Shown: positions 17,453 to 27,215 of the stretch, one piece after another
How the letters are laid out: every line of letters begins with the position of its first letter
Numbering within the stretch: the stretch's first letter is position 1
Source of the DNA: an uncultured Oscillospiraceae bacterium
GTDB taxonomy: Bacteria > Bacillota > Clostridia > Oscillospirales > Ruminococcaceae
Direction: 5' to 3'
Assembly (NCBI GenBank): GCA_934444765.1
Contig: CAKSDC010000006.1
Coordinates: 25,948-89,947 of the forward strand
DNA: 64,000 bases
Program-made: the position numbers and the translations under genes
Notes under the pieces: model-generated
Told to the model about the DNA's origin: nothing
Database searches by the model: none
The model's input: the letters and a program-made list of their open reading frames with translations, nothing else

Positions 17453-18361
17453 CTAACTTACATACTTTATAGCGTCGATAAAGTATTTAGGAAGTTCGCT
17501 TTCAAACTCAAGATACTGCTTAGTGATAGGATGTATAAAGCCTATCTTTTTAGCGTGTAAACACTGTCCTGTGAGTATTTTGCAAGGCTTTCCGTATACG
17601 TCGTCGCCTAATACTGGGTGACCTATATACGCCATATGCACTCTAATTTGATGCGTTCTACCAGTCTCTAATATGCACTTAATATGAGTATGTTTTTCAA
17701 ACTGTTCCAACACTTGATAGTGTGTGATAGCCTCTTTAGAGTTTTTAGTAGTAACCGTCATCTTTTTCCTATCTACTGGGTGCCTACCTATAGGAGCGTT
17801 TATAGTACCATAGGGTTCTTTAAGTCTACCTAACACTATGGCTTCATACTCACGAGTGAATGAGTGTTCTTTTATCTGTTCGGCTAAACCTATATGAGCG
17901 GTATCCGTTTTAGCTACTATTAACAGACCACTGGTATTCTTATCTATACGATGTACTATTCCAGGGCGAATTACTCCGTTTATACCCGATAGACTTCCCT
18001 TACAGTGATACATTAAAGCATTTACTAACGTTCCAGTATAGTTAGAAGGTGCTGGGTGTACTACCATACCTTTTGGCTTATTTACTACTAAAAGATATTC
18101 ATCTTCATAGACTATATCTAATGGAATATCTTCAGGAAGTACGTCCAAAGGTTCAGGGTCTGGAACGTTTACCGTTATAGTATCGTTTAGACGCAGTCTA
18201 TAGTTTTTAGAACTTACTTGACTATTTATCAACACGCAGTCTTTTTCTATTAGGTTTTGCACTGCCGAACGGGTAAGTTCTAAATCTTCTATACTGGAAA
18301 GATACTTATCTAAACGTAACCCCACATAGTCTTCAGTAGTAATAATAGTAAGTTGTTTCAA
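17453..18361 (-). CDS. rluD: 23S rRNA pseudouridine synthase RluD family
   Basis: A 302-residue protein: S4 domain at about 15-70, then the RluA/RluD catalytic domain with GIVHRIDKNTSGLLIVAK, where D140 is the catalytic aspartate. HQIRVHMAYIGHPVLGD near the C-terminus is also typical. It modifies uridines of large-subunit rRNA helix 69 (or a related site). It follows lspA by 14 bp, the same order as lspA-rluD (ylyA-ylyB region) in many Firmicutes. Confidence 0.92.
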   Translation of the reverse strand: MKQLTIITTEDYVGLRLDKYLSSIEDLELTRSAVQNLIEKDCVLINSQVSSKNYRLRLNDTITVNVPDPEPLDVLPEDIPLDIVYEDEYLLVVNKPKGMVVHPAPSNYTGTLVNALMYHCKGSLSGINGVIRPGIVHRIDKNTSGLLIVAKTDTAHIGLAEQIKEHSFTREYEAIVLGRLKEPYGTINAPIGRHPVDRKKMTVTTKNSKEAITHYQVLEQFEKHTHIKCILETGRTHQIRVHMAYIGHPVLGDDVYGKPCKILTGQCLHAKKIGFIHPITKQYLEFESELPKYFIDAIKYVS

Positions 18362-18375
18362 TAGTGTTTTGCCTC

Positions 18376-18864
18376 CTAACTTTTAGTATTAGCTTTACGT
18401 TCTTTAGTTTCGCTTAGTATTAAGTATAGTATCATTAGTATAGTACCCACTACCACGCACATATCCGCAAAGTTGAAGATTGCAAAGTTAAACAGTTTAA
18501 CTTCTATATAGTCTACTACTCTACCGTCACGGAATATTCTATCTATAGCGTTACCTATTCCGCCACCTATTATTAGCGTTAAAGAAGTAGTCAACAGTTT
18601 AGAACTCTTTCCATACTTAAACAGAAAGTATCCACATACTAACACCATTACTATACTAACTACTATCAACATAGTGGTCATACCAGAAAACGAACCGAAC
18701 ACCGCACCATCATTTTCAAGATAGGTTAAGTCTATAACTTTAAGACTTCCAAACTTTATGAACTCTATACTATCTGCACCCTTTAGATTAGCTATAGCCC
18801 AAACTTTAATAAGTTGGTCTACTACTGCAAGTATAACTATTACTATTAAAGAGAGTATATACAT
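18376..18864 (-). CDS. lspA: Lipoprotein signal peptidase (signal peptidase II)
   Basis: A 162-residue polytopic protein with four hydrophobic segments. The catalytic aspartates are D118 (GRVVDYIEV) and D134 (NFADMCVVVG). The preceding GGGIGNAIDR motif is the family signature. It cleaves prolipoproteins ahead of the lipidated cysteine; substrates in this window would include the lipoproteins at 15445, 34304 and 55407. It lies between ileS and rluD, as in many Firmicutes. Confidence 0.95.
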   Translation of the reverse strand: MYILSLIVIVILAVVDQLIKVWAIANLKGADSIEFIKFGSLKVIDLTYLENDGAVFGSFSGMTTMLIVVSIVMVLVCGYFLFKYGKSSKLLTTSLTLIIGGGIGNAIDRIFRDGRVVDYIEVKLFNFAIFNFADMCVVVGTILMILYLILSETKERKANTKS

Positions 18865-18954
18865 ACTTAAAATTAAACCTCCCTATTTTAATTAAGGGCG
18901 GATAGAATACCTCTCTTCCGCCCCTATATAATATATTCAATTTACATTAGTAGA

Positions 18955-21741
18955 CTACTTATTTAGTGCTTCTACTACACAAGCACATCTATTACATAGT
19001 GTAGGGTGAATAGCGTGTTGTCCTACTGTATTAGAATAAGACCAACATCTTTCGCACTTGTTACCTGTAGCCTTAACTACTTCATAAGATACTTCTTCTA
19101 CGGTATCATCTACTACTATGGATATGCCAGATACTATTAGTACACTCTTTAGTTCATCAGCGTAAGCGTTGAACCTATCTGCAACTTCTTGAGACTTACA
19201 ATGTACTATAACGTTAGCGTCTAAAGACTTACCTATAATCTTATCTACACGCTTTAGTTCTAACTCCTTGTTAGCATCTTCTTTAACCTTAGAGATAAAG
19301 TTCCACTTAGCCTTAAAGTCATCGGAGAATGTCATATTGGATACTTGTGGGAAGTCGTTTAAGAATACACTTTCGGTATTGTCTTCCTTAGTATGAACCA
19401 TAAAGCTCCAAACCTCTTCAGCTGTGAACGATAGTATAGGAGCGGATACTCTAATAAATCCACTTAGTATGTTATACATTACAGACTGTACGGCACGTCT
19501 TGAAACGGAGTCTTTACCGTCACAGTATAGTCTATCCTTAGCGATATCTAAATAGAAGTTAGACATATCTACAGTACAGAACTTAATGATAGCTTGTAGT
19601 ACTATATGGAAGTCAAAGTCGTTATAGCCTCTATTAGCAGTATTAATAAGTTCATCAAACTTCATAATAGCCCATTGGTCTATCTCTTGTAACTTATCGT
19701 TAGATACCGTATCAGTATCAGGATTGAAGTCGGATAGGTTCTGTAGGAAGAAACGAGCAGTATTTCTAATCTTTCTGTAAGCCTCGGATAGTTGCTTTAG
19801 GATATCGTTAGATATTCTAATATCAGAGTGATAGTCAGAAGACGCTACCCATAGTCTTAATATGTCTGCACCGTACTTATCAGTAATTTCGCTTGGGTCG
19901 ATACCATTACCTAAAGACTTATGCATAGTCTTGCCTTGACCGTCTACTACCCAACCGTGAGTACATACTGCCTTATATGGAGCCTGTCCTTTGTATACTA
20001 CAGAAGTTAATAATGAAGATTGGAACCAACCTCTATACTGGTCTGCACCCTCAAGGTATAGGTCAGCAGGGGCAGAGAGTTCTTCATACTCATCTAATAC
20101 GGAAGTGTGGGATACACCACTATCGAACCAAACGTCCATAATGTCGTATTCCTTAGTAAATTCACCACAACCACATTCGCACTTAACGTCAGCAGGAATA
20201 AATTCGGATACTTCCTTAGTCCACCAACTATCAGAACCTTCTCTTCTGAACATATCAGATATAGCCTTTATAGTTTCATCGGTAACTATAGGCTTTCCGC
20301 AATCCTTACAGTATATTACTGGAATAGGTACACCCCAAGTACGTTGACGGGATATACACCAGTCGCTACGGTCTTTAACCATACCTTTAATTCTATCTTC
20401 GCCCCATTCTGGTATCCACTTAACGGTTTCGATAGACTTAACCGCCTCATCCTTAAAGCCGTTTACGGAACAGAACCATTGTTCAGTAGCTCTGTAGATT
20501 ATTGGACTATGACATCTCCAACAGTGTGGGTATTGGTGAGTAATCTTTTTGATAGCTAATAGAGAGTTAAGTTCTTCTAACTTTTTAGCTATAGCCTTAT
20601 TAGCAGTATCGGTATCCATACCTTCAAATTCGCCAGCTTCTTTGGTCTGTCTGCCCTTGTCGTCTACACATACTAAGATACCTATATCATCATAGTTACG
20701 GCATACTTCAAAGTCTTCTACACCGTAACCTGGAGCAGTGTGTACACAACCTGTACCACTTTCAAGAGTTACATGGTCGCCTACTATTACTGGAGATAGT
20801 CTATCGTATAGTGGGTGCTTAGTCTTGATGTATTCTAAGTCTTTACCTGCAAAAGTACCTATAGTTTGATAGTCTGTGATACCTGCACTTTCCATAGTTT
20901 CACGAACTAACTCTGTAGCCATTACGTAGTATTCTTCCTTGTCAGTAGGCTTTACTAAAGTATACTCATATTCAGGACCTACACATATAGCCAAGTTACC
21001 TGGAATAGTCCAAGTGGTGGTAGTCCAAATTACAAAGTAGATATTACTTAGTGGTATATTAGTATTAGCGAATACTCCCTTATCGTCTACTACGTTGAAC
21101 TTAACGTAGATAGAATAGCATGGGTCGTCGGCATACTCAATTTCGGCTTCAGCTAATGCAGTGTTACAGTCTGGACACCAATACACAGGCTTTAGACCTT
21201 TATACATATATCCTTGTTTAACCATTTTTCCGAATACTTCCACTTGACGTGCTTCATACTCTGGGCGTAGTGTTAAGTATGGATGTTCATAGTCGCCTAT
21301 GCTACCTAAACGCTTAAACTGAGCCATTTGGCTCTTAACGTGAGTTAATGCGAACTCTTTACAGTGCTTTCTTAACTCTACTGGAGGAATAGCACCATTT
21401 TCTACACCTATAGACTTCATAGCCTTTAGTTCTATAGGTAGACCGTGAGTATCCCAACCTGGAACGTAAGGAGCTTTATAGCCACTCATATTTTTTTGCT
21501 TGATAATAAAGTCTTTTAGTACCTTATTTAAAGCAGTTCCAAGGTGAATAGAACCGTTAGCATAAGGAGGACCATCGTGTAAGATGTAGGTAGGCTTACC
21601 CTCGTTTTTTTTCATCATCTTATCGTATAGACTTTCTTCGTCCCACTTTTTTAGAGTGTCTGGTTCTCTTTTAGGCAAGTTACCACGCATTGGGAAGTCT
21701 GTCTTAGTGAGATTAAGAGTTAAATTATAATCTTGTGACAT
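18955..21741 (-). CDS. ileS: Isoleucyl-tRNA synthetase
   Basis: A 928-residue class I synthetase. The HIGH-type motif is PPYANGSIHLGTALNK (around residue 66). The KMSKS-type loop is GKTMHKSLGN, the MHKS variant. An editing (CP1) domain lies in between. The C-terminus has the zinc-ribbon cysteines CERCW and CNRC that characterise the bacterial eukaryote-unlike class. It charges tRNA-Ile. The ribosome site GGAGA precedes the start. No T-box is visible in the 114-bp gap upstream, only a hairpin. It belongs to the sepF-ylmH-divIVA-ileS-lspA group. Confidence 0.97.
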   Translation of the reverse strand: MSQDYNLTLNLTKTDFPMRGNLPKREPDTLKKWDEESLYDKMMKKNEGKPTYILHDGPPYANGSIHLGTALNKVLKDFIIKQKNMSGYKAPYVPGWDTHGLPIELKAMKSIGVENGAIPPVELRKHCKEFALTHVKSQMAQFKRLGSIGDYEHPYLTLRPEYEARQVEVFGKMVKQGYMYKGLKPVYWCPDCNTALAEAEIEYADDPCYSIYVKFNVVDDKGVFANTNIPLSNIYFVIWTTTTWTIPGNLAICVGPEYEYTLVKPTDKEEYYVMATELVRETMESAGITDYQTIGTFAGKDLEYIKTKHPLYDRLSPVIVGDHVTLESGTGCVHTAPGYGVEDFEVCRNYDDIGILVCVDDKGRQTKEAGEFEGMDTDTANKAIAKKLEELNSLLAIKKITHQYPHCWRCHSPIIYRATEQWFCSVNGFKDEAVKSIETVKWIPEWGEDRIKGMVKDRSDWCISRQRTWGVPIPVIYCKDCGKPIVTDETIKAISDMFRREGSDSWWTKEVSEFIPADVKCECGCGEFTKEYDIMDVWFDSGVSHTSVLDEYEELSAPADLYLEGADQYRGWFQSSLLTSVVYKGQAPYKAVCTHGWVVDGQGKTMHKSLGNGIDPSEITDKYGADILRLWVASSDYHSDIRISNDILKQLSEAYRKIRNTARFFLQNLSDFNPDTDTVSNDKLQEIDQWAIMKFDELINTANRGYNDFDFHIVLQAIIKFCTVDMSNFYLDIAKDRLYCDGKDSVSRRAVQSVMYNILSGFIRVSAPILSFTAEEVWSFMVHTKEDNTESVFLNDFPQVSNMTFSDDFKAKWNFISKVKEDANKELELKRVDKIIGKSLDANVIVHCKSQEVADRFNAYADELKSVLIVSGISIVVDDTVEEVSYEVVKATGNKCERCWSYSNTVGQHAIHPTLCNRCACVVEALNK

Positions 21742-21797
21742 AAATAGTATTCTCCAATCTAATACACTATAAGTGTAATATTTTTGTATTTAATATA

Positions 21798-21830
21798 GAA
21801 CGATATAGTATTAAGTATACCATATCATTC
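21798..21830 (-). terminator. Hairpin between divIVA and ileS
   Basis: A 13-bp imperfect stem (21798-21810 with 21818-21830, two G-U type mismatches) lies in the gap ahead of ileS. There is no clear T-run; it may be a weak terminator or an attenuator. Confidence 0.35.
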
Positions 21831-21855
21831 TAAATAATAATAGTATATGTAAGTA

Positions 21856-22422
21856 CTACTTAGAAGCCTTTTCGACAGTATTAGGAACGTTAGAACTATC
21901 AGCCTCGGCATCTTCGTAACCGTCCTCGTCGTATTCATCTTCAATTTCTACTTCTGGCATACTGGATATTAGTTCTAAGTGATTTTTATACATATCGAAT
22001 AGGTTCTTTTTAAAGTCCGAAACCACTTGTTGAACGTCGGCAAGGTGTTTTTCTTCCGCCTCTATATCTTTGCGTAAAGCGTTTACTTCCTTTTCGGCGG
22101 TAATAACCGATTCGTTAATAATTCTTTCAGCTTCGGCGTTAGCCTCGGTGATAATCTCATCGGACTTCTTTTTAGCTTCTACTATACTTCTGTGACCTTC
22201 TTTTTTAGCAGATAGCAAAGCCTCTTTAACTGCCTCTTCATCTTGACGATATTCTCTAACCTTATCGGCTAATATCTGTAGCTTTTTATTCATTTCTACG
22301 TTTTCTCTTTCCAAAGTAGAAAATTCCGATGCTACTTGGTTTAGATAGTCGTCAACGTCTTCCTGTTTGTAACCAAAAGATACTTTTTCAAACTTTTGAC
22401 TACTAATATCCTTTGCATTCAT
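21856..22422 (-). CDS. divIVA: DivIVA-domain cell division/polarity protein
   Basis: About 188 residues. The N-terminal DivIVA lipid-binding domain contains FEKVSFGYKQEDVDDYLNQV. A coiled coil follows from about 30 to 150 (heptad-rich Glu/Lys/Ala), then an acidic tail (EIEDEYDEDGYEDAEAD). It binds negatively curved membrane at poles and septa. The start at 22422 follows GAGGTGA. It lies 17 bp after ylmH within the sepF-ylmH-divIVA division cluster. Confidence 0.92.
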   Translation of the reverse strand: MNAKDISSQKFEKVSFGYKQEDVDDYLNQVASEFSTLERENVEMNKKLQILADKVREYRQDEEAVKEALLSAKKEGHRSIVEAKKKSDEIITEANAEAERIINESVITAEKEVNALRKDIEAEEKHLADVQQVVSDFKKNLFDMYKNHLELISSMPEVEIEDEYDEDGYEDAEADSSNVPNTVEKASK

Positions 22423-22438
22423 GGAAAAAATCACCTCA

Positions 22439-23200
22439 TTATAAATATTTGTTTACTAATAAGTGTAACCTACCTTTTTTAGTAGGTTCAGAAACGTTTT
22501 TAAGGATATACTTACCATAACCCTTAATAGAAAAAGTGTCGTCTACTTTTAGACTGACCGCAGGTGAAAACACTTCAATATGGTTTACGTACACCACCTT
22601 AGACTTTATAAGCTGTACCGCATTGGCACGACTTAAACCAGTAACCAAACTAACTATACAGTCTAATCTAAGAGAGGCAACCGTTCCATTAATATCTTTA
22701 AAGTTTTGTGTAGCGTTTAAAGATATACTATCTACTATGGAAGTCTTAACGCCTACTCTACCAATGCGAACCAGTTCGTTAGATATAATATCAGCTACAG
22801 TATCTAACACTGCTACTTGAGTAGTTCCTTGTTTAACTACTATATCGCCTATAGAACTACGTGTAACGTTTAGCGACATTATAGCACCTAAGAAGTCACG
22901 ATGTGTTAGACTATTAAAGTTGCTACTATAGTTAAACTGTACTACTTTTATAGGGAAGTCCTGCGGTTCTATTGGAATGTACGTACTGTGTACACACATA
23001 ACCTTTCTATCAGCATTAGAATATCCACCCCAAAGAGTAACTTCGGTCTGTGGATAGTAATACTTTAAAGTAGGTATACGCTGTAAAGCGGTAGAGAGTT
23101 CTAACTCGTCTAAATACTGTGTATACTTTACAGATACGTTCTTTTCTACTAACTTAAACATATCCTCTAACTTATTTAGGAATAATACGTTACTTTGCAT
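22439..23200 (-). CDS. ylmH: YlmH, S4-domain RNA-binding protein
   Basis: A 253-residue protein with the YlmH layout. An N-terminal region (about 1-80) is followed by a middle domain ending near residue 165 (SSIGDIVVKQGTTQVAVLD) and an S4 domain at about 180-240, whose SLRLDCIVSLVTGLSRANAVQLI carries the S4 signature. Members bind ribosomal or tRNA complexes, and YlmH has been linked to ribosome-associated quality control in Firmicutes. The gene is between sepF and divIVA. Confidence 0.9.
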   Translation of the reverse strand: MQSNVLFLNKLEDMFKLVEKNVSVKYTQYLDELELSTALQRIPTLKYYYPQTEVTLWGGYSNADRKVMCVHSTYIPIEPQDFPIKVVQFNYSSNFNSLTHRDFLGAIMSLNVTRSSIGDIVVKQGTTQVAVLDTVADIISNELVRIGRVGVKTSIVDSISLNATQNFKDINGTVASLRLDCIVSLVTGLSRANAVQLIKSKVVYVNHIEVFSPAVSLKVDDTFSIKGYGKYILKNVSEPTKKGRLHLLVNKYL

Positions 23201-23212
23201 AGTAGATATATA

Positions 23213-23800
23213 TTAGTTATCATTACCTTCGATATTTTCAAGTTCTCTAACTATGTTATCGCCAACAAATCCAACGTTTTGAGGAGTAACTATGTAGGTA
23301 AACTTAGCAACCTTTTTAATATTACCGCCTTTAGCGTAAGCAACACCAGCTATAAAGTCTATAATTCTTCTCTTGTTTTCAGCGTTAGCAGTTTCCAAGT
23401 TAAGGACTACAGTTTTACCTTTTAATAGATGGTCTGCAATCTGTTTAGCGTCGGTAAAGACTTCAGGTCTTACCAATACTACCTGTATCATAACGTTAGC
23501 GTTAATAACGTGTGAGTTGCCGTTATTATTAGCGTTTGCGTTATTATAGCTTTTATTAGCTTCTTCATTACGTGTTTGCGATTGATATTGATTACGAGTT
23601 TCTCTTTCTTCCATATTTTTGTAACTACTTTCTTTAACAGTTTCATTATCCGATTTATAACGACGGTGACGTTCCTGTTGTTCTTCTTCTTCACGAGGAT
23701 TAGGTTCATCAACGTTATCTATTGAGTTGGTATCTTCTTCCTCTGGTTCTTCTGCCTTTTCCACCAAGAACCATTTTTTAAAGTTATCAGCAACACTCAT
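23213..23800 (-). CDS. sepF: Cell division protein SepF
   Basis: About 195 residues. A short N-terminal amphipathic helix (VADNFKKWFLVEK) would anchor it to the membrane. Residues 20-100 are an unusually long acidic and Asn-rich linker. The C-terminal SepF domain reads VRPEVFTDAKQIADHLLKGKTVVLNLETAN followed by RRIIDFIAGVAYAKGG. It links FtsZ to the membrane. The start at 23800 follows AAAGGAAG. The Asn-rich part (KSYNNANANNNGN) is low complexity. Confidence 0.93.
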   Translation of the reverse strand: MSVADNFKKWFLVEKAEEPEEEDTNSIDNVDEPNPREEEEQQERHRRYKSDNETVKESSYKNMEERETRNQYQSQTRNEEANKSYNNANANNNGNSHVINANVMIQVVLVRPEVFTDAKQIADHLLKGKTVVLNLETANAENKRRIIDFIAGVAYAKGGNIKKVAKFTYIVTPQNVGFVGDNIVRELENIEGNDN

Positions 23801-23875
23801 ATAATACTTCCTTTCTTCGCACACAGATAAGACATATTGTACTATAACTAAAAATCAAGTCTTGTGCGATAGACT

Positions 23876-24580
23876 TTATTTTTTAGTTGAATAGTCTCTT
23901 GCACCGAATAGTGCAGTACCAATTCTAACCAAAGTAGAGCCGTACTTAATAGCATCGGCATAGTCTACAGAAGTACCCATAGACAATATAGTCATACTTA
24001 TATTATCTAATTTTTCTTGTGAAATGTCAATATACAATTCTTGCATTTTAGCTAAAAATTTTTCTCCACTATTAGGAGGAGGTAAAGTCATAAGACCTTT
24101 AACTTTAACGTTTTGCAAGTTAGAAACTTGTACCAAAAACTGTTTAAGTTGGTCAGGTAGTACTCCAGCTTTAGTAGGTTCTTCACCGATATTAACTTCT
24201 ACTAATATATCTTGAACCTTGTTAAACTTTTTAGCAAGTCTATCGATTTCGGTAGCAAGTTTAATACTATCTACCGAATGTATTAGGTTTATATCGTTTA
24301 TAATATACTTAACCTTGTTAGTTTGAAGTCTACCTATAAAGTCCACAGTGGCCGAAGGGTTGTAGTATGGCTTTTTGCCCAAGTATTCTTGAACCTTATT
24401 TTCACCCAAAAGGTTTATACCAAGACCGATAGCATAGTTAATAGCCTCTGGTTGAACGGTTTTAGTAACTGCCATAATCTTAACGCTATCGTTAGAAGTT
24501 CTATACTTAGCAATAGAGTTATTAACGCCGTCTAATATGCGTTTATAGTTATCTTGTATATAGTTAAAGTTAGTAATCAT
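23876..24580 (-). CDS. YggS-family pyridoxal 5'-phosphate homeostasis protein
   Basis: A 234-residue single-domain fold-type III PLP protein. K40 (MAVTKTVQPE) is the expected PLP-binding lysine. Other signatures are LLGENKVQEYLGK, FIGRLQTNKVKYI, HSVDSIKLA, ILVEVNIGEEPTKAG and the phosphate-binding STLVRIGTALFGAR. It buffers free PLP in the cytoplasm. Its place upstream of sepF matches ylmE-ylmF in Firmicutes. Confidence 0.93.
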   Translation of the reverse strand: MITNFNYIQDNYKRILDGVNNSIAKYRTSNDSVKIMAVTKTVQPEAINYAIGLGINLLGENKVQEYLGKKPYYNPSATVDFIGRLQTNKVKYIINDINLIHSVDSIKLATEIDRLAKKFNKVQDILVEVNIGEEPTKAGVLPDQLKQFLVQVSNLQNVKVKGLMTLPPPNSGEKFLAKMQELYIDISQEKLDNISMTILSMGTSVDYADAIKYGSTLVRIGTALFGARDYSTKK

Positions 24581-24706
24581 TATAGTATACCGTTACTTTA
24601 TAACCTATAGTAGATACTATAGACTACAGTTGTAAACTTACAGAGTAGCCTATAGTACAGTAACATATTCCTTTCATAAAAGTATAGTAGTCATCTTAAT
24701 AGATAA

Positions 24707-25900
24707 CTAACTACTAACACCTTCTACTACTATGTCATCGTATAGAGCCAAATAGTCGTCATCGGCGTTAGCTTTAGAGATTATATATTCGTTAGCACGA
24801 TATATAACGTCTACTTTTTTAAACTTAATCTGTTCTCCAACCTTAATGTATACTCCTTCTACGTCGTCTACAAATCTTAAAGCGGACTTAGGAACTCTAA
24901 TGCCTTGATAGTTTTCTTTAGACATTTCTATAGTTTCCACTCTATGTTGTACTACGTCGTCGGACATATTGTCGCACTGAACGTATACTATACTCTCGTT
25001 AGGACGTTCGGTACTCTTAATATTAGTAACCTTACCTTTAATATTAATAGAACTGGATTCTAAACTTAAAGTAACCGTATCGTTTACTGCAAAAGTATCT
25101 TTAGAGTTGTCTATTACGCCCACTATGTACCATTTGTAGCCGTCTATTAACTTGCCTATAACGTTGTTAGTGTTTAAGCCGTCGGTTTCGTCTTTAACGT
25201 TGTTAAGGTCGTTTACGGTTAGACTATCCATAGTATCTATAGATAGAGTATCCTCATAGCCGTCTATGTAGCTAACAAAGTATGCGGGCTTATCTACTCT
25301 AATAGTGCTAACGGGTTCGGAAAGTTTAGCCTCTAAGTCGCTAATCTGAGTATTAAGTTCCGATATTCTACCTTCAAAACTGCTATCTGGGTCGGTAACT
25401 ATTTGTAGAGTGCTTAACTGAACTAATAGTTCCTCTTTGGTAGTAGATACTTTTTCAAGATTGCCAAGTTCTTTATTATAGGCTATGCTTAGATACTTTT
25501 CTTCTATTAGCGAAGTAATATAAGAAGGTTGTGCAACCTCGGTAGTACCAGGGTTTTGAATTTTAACTAATACGTCCAACTCTGATTGTAGCTTTTGAAT
25601 TTCTTGTTTAGTCTCTATGTCGCTTTCGTCGGCATATATATAGGCTACTACGGAGTTTTTAGCAAGTTTGCCACCGTCTGCAACGGCATAACTGACTACA
25701 CCGTTTCCGCCATCGAAAGTTAAAACCTGTTCATCACGAACGTATATGCCATTAAAAGTAATCTTATTAGAAGTAGTATACGCTATAGCGGTTTCGGTAG
25801 TATAGTTATTTATCAATCCATGACATAGTATATTAACCACTATACTAACCACTAATAGCAATATTACAGCAAGAGTAAAGTTAGAAGTTGAACTATTCAT
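24707..25900 (-). CDS. HlyD-like membrane fusion protein of the division/hfq cluster
   Basis: A 397-residue protein with one N-terminal membrane segment (about 9-28) and an extracytoplasmic part. A split lipoyl-like/barrel-sandwich region flanks a coiled coil at about 110-205 (VLVKIQNPG, KYLSIAYNKEL and LNTQISDLEAKL). A beta-barrel domain at about 260-390 contains the membrane-fusion-like VPKSALRFVDDVEGVYIKV. No transporter gene is adjacent. Homologues occur between hfq and ylmE/sepF in Clostridia, which suggests a role linked to envelope or division rather than efflux. That is inference from position. Confidence 0.7.
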   Translation of the reverse strand: MNSSTSNFTLAVILLLVVSIVVNILCHGLINNYTTETAIAYTTSNKITFNGIYVRDEQVLTFDGGNGVVSYAVADGGKLAKNSVVAYIYADESDIETKQEIQKLQSELDVLVKIQNPGTTEVAQPSYITSLIEEKYLSIAYNKELGNLEKVSTTKEELLVQLSTLQIVTDPDSSFEGRISELNTQISDLEAKLSEPVSTIRVDKPAYFVSYIDGYEDTLSIDTMDSLTVNDLNNVKDETDGLNTNNVIGKLIDGYKWYIVGVIDNSKDTFAVNDTVTLSLESSSINIKGKVTNIKSTERPNESIVYVQCDNMSDDVVQHRVETIEMSKENYQGIRVPKSALRFVDDVEGVYIKVGEQIKFKKVDVIYRANEYIISKANADDDYLALYDDIVVEGVSS

Positions 25901-25907
25901 ATATCAA

Positions 25908-26147
25908 CTACTGAGCCTTTTCGTTACTATCTAATACGGATATAGTCTTAGCTGGAACTATAGTAGAGATAGCGTGCTTATATACCATGTTCTGTTTGCC
26001 GTCGCAATCTAATATTACTATATAGTTATCAAAGCCTTTAACCATACCTTTAAATTGATATCCACTAACTAAGAATATAGTTATAGGAATTTTTTCCTTT
26101 CTTGCTTGATTTAAAAATATGTCTTGTAAGTTTAACGATTTATTCAT
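25908..26147 (-). CDS. hfq: RNA chaperone Hfq
   Basis: A 79-residue Sm-like protein. Sm1 spans LQDIFLNQARKEKIPITIFL (Q8 region) to GFDNYIVILD, and Sm2 is MVYKHAISTIVP. It forms a hexameric ring that helps small RNAs pair with mRNA. The start at 26147 follows ACGGAGTGA; the frame is open to 26174 without a ribosome site. The gene follows miaA, the usual miaA-hfq order. Confidence 0.96.
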   Translation of the reverse strand: MNKSLNLQDIFLNQARKEKIPITIFLVSGYQFKGMVKGFDNYIVILDCDGKQNMVYKHAISTIVPAKTISVLDSNEKAQ

Positions 26148-26233
26148 ATAAATCACTCCGTTCTCAATTCTCAATATTAATTAATCTAAAAGATGCAAGT
26201 ATCTATGCTAAATAAATACTTATAGTTATTATA

Positions 26234-27172
26234 TCACAAAAAATTGTGTTTGGCTATAACTTTTTCACAAAAATCCATAATTTTATCGAGAGTTTCAAAA
26301 TTGTCAGCCATAATCCAATTAATTCTGTTATCTTTTCTAAACCAAGTAAGCTGTCTTTTAGCATAGTTTCGGGTTACTTGCTTTATATTGTCGATACAGT
26401 CGGAAAGTTGAGCAGTTCCATTGAAGTATGGTATTAACTCTTTATAGCCTATAGCCTGATTGACCGTCTTCAATCCACCTTGAGTGTATACCTCTTTGCA
26501 CTCTTGTATTAGTCCATTATCGACCATTTGGTCTACACGCATATTAATTCTATCGTACAGTTTAGAACGGTCACTATAGTTAATGCCGAATGCAAGCCAC
26601 CTATAGGGCGTTTCTACTGAACGGCTCTCTAACTTCAGTTGTGACATAGTCTTTCCAGTGAGTTCATACACTTCTAAAGCACGAACCACTCTGCCAAGAT
26701 TATTTTCATGTAGAGTTATAGCCGTTTGGTGGTCTACTTCGTCAAGTCTTTGCAATAGATACGCTTTTCCAAACTCTTCCGCCATGTTATAGTACTTTTG
26801 ACGAATACTCTCATCGGAAGATATTTCGGTATACTGAATATTATCCATCATAGAAGATATATACAGTCCAGTACCTCCGACCACTATAGGCAACTTTCCT
26901 CTGCTATGTATTTCGTCTATCTTTTGATACGCTAACTTAACGTAGTCAGCTACCGAAAAGCTAACGTCTCGGTCTAAAAAGTCCACTAAGTAGTGAGGTA
27001 CTGCTTGTACCTCTTCTTTAGTAGGTTTAGCAGTAGCGATATCTAAACCCTTGTATACTTGCATAGAATCCGCCGAAACTACCTCGCCATTGTACTCTTT
27101 AGCCAAGGCTATGCCTAAAGAAGTCTTACCAGATGCAGTAGGTCCTGCTACTACTAATACTGGTGGTTTCAT
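26234..27172 (-). CDS. miaA: tRNA dimethylallyltransferase
   Basis: A 312-residue protein. The P-loop GPTASGKT is at residues 10-17. DSMQVYKGLDIATAKPT and VGGTGLYISS are substrate and catalytic motifs. It adds dimethylallyl to N6 of A37 in UNN-reading tRNAs; MiaB, encoded at 32781, then adds methylthio to the same base. It is preceded by mutL and followed by hfq. Confidence 0.97.
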   Translation of the reverse strand: MKPPVLVVAGPTASGKTSLGIALAKEYNGEVVSADSMQVYKGLDIATAKPTKEEVQAVPHYLVDFLDRDVSFSVADYVKLAYQKIDEIHSRGKLPIVVGGTGLYISSMMDNIQYTEISSDESIRQKYYNMAEEFGKAYLLQRLDEVDHQTAITLHENNLGRVVRALEVYELTGKTMSQLKLESRSVETPYRWLAFGINYSDRSKLYDRINMRVDQMVDNGLIQECKEVYTQGGLKTVNQAIGYKELIPYFNGTAQLSDCIDNIKQVTRNYAKRQLTWFRKDNRINWIMADNFETLDKIMDFCEKVIAKHNFL

Positions 27173-27215
27173 AATACTACCTCTCTTTCGTGTAGATACA
27201 GTTTACAAATATAGA

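Noticed and set aside
21742..21855. T-box ahead of ileS
   Set aside because: The gap is only 114 bp and has no T-box core or specifier; there is just a hairpin.
24605..24622. Perfect palindrome CTATAGTA-GA-TACTATAG
   Set aside because: Such strings are very frequent in this CTATAG-rich DNA, and it is not at a promoter.
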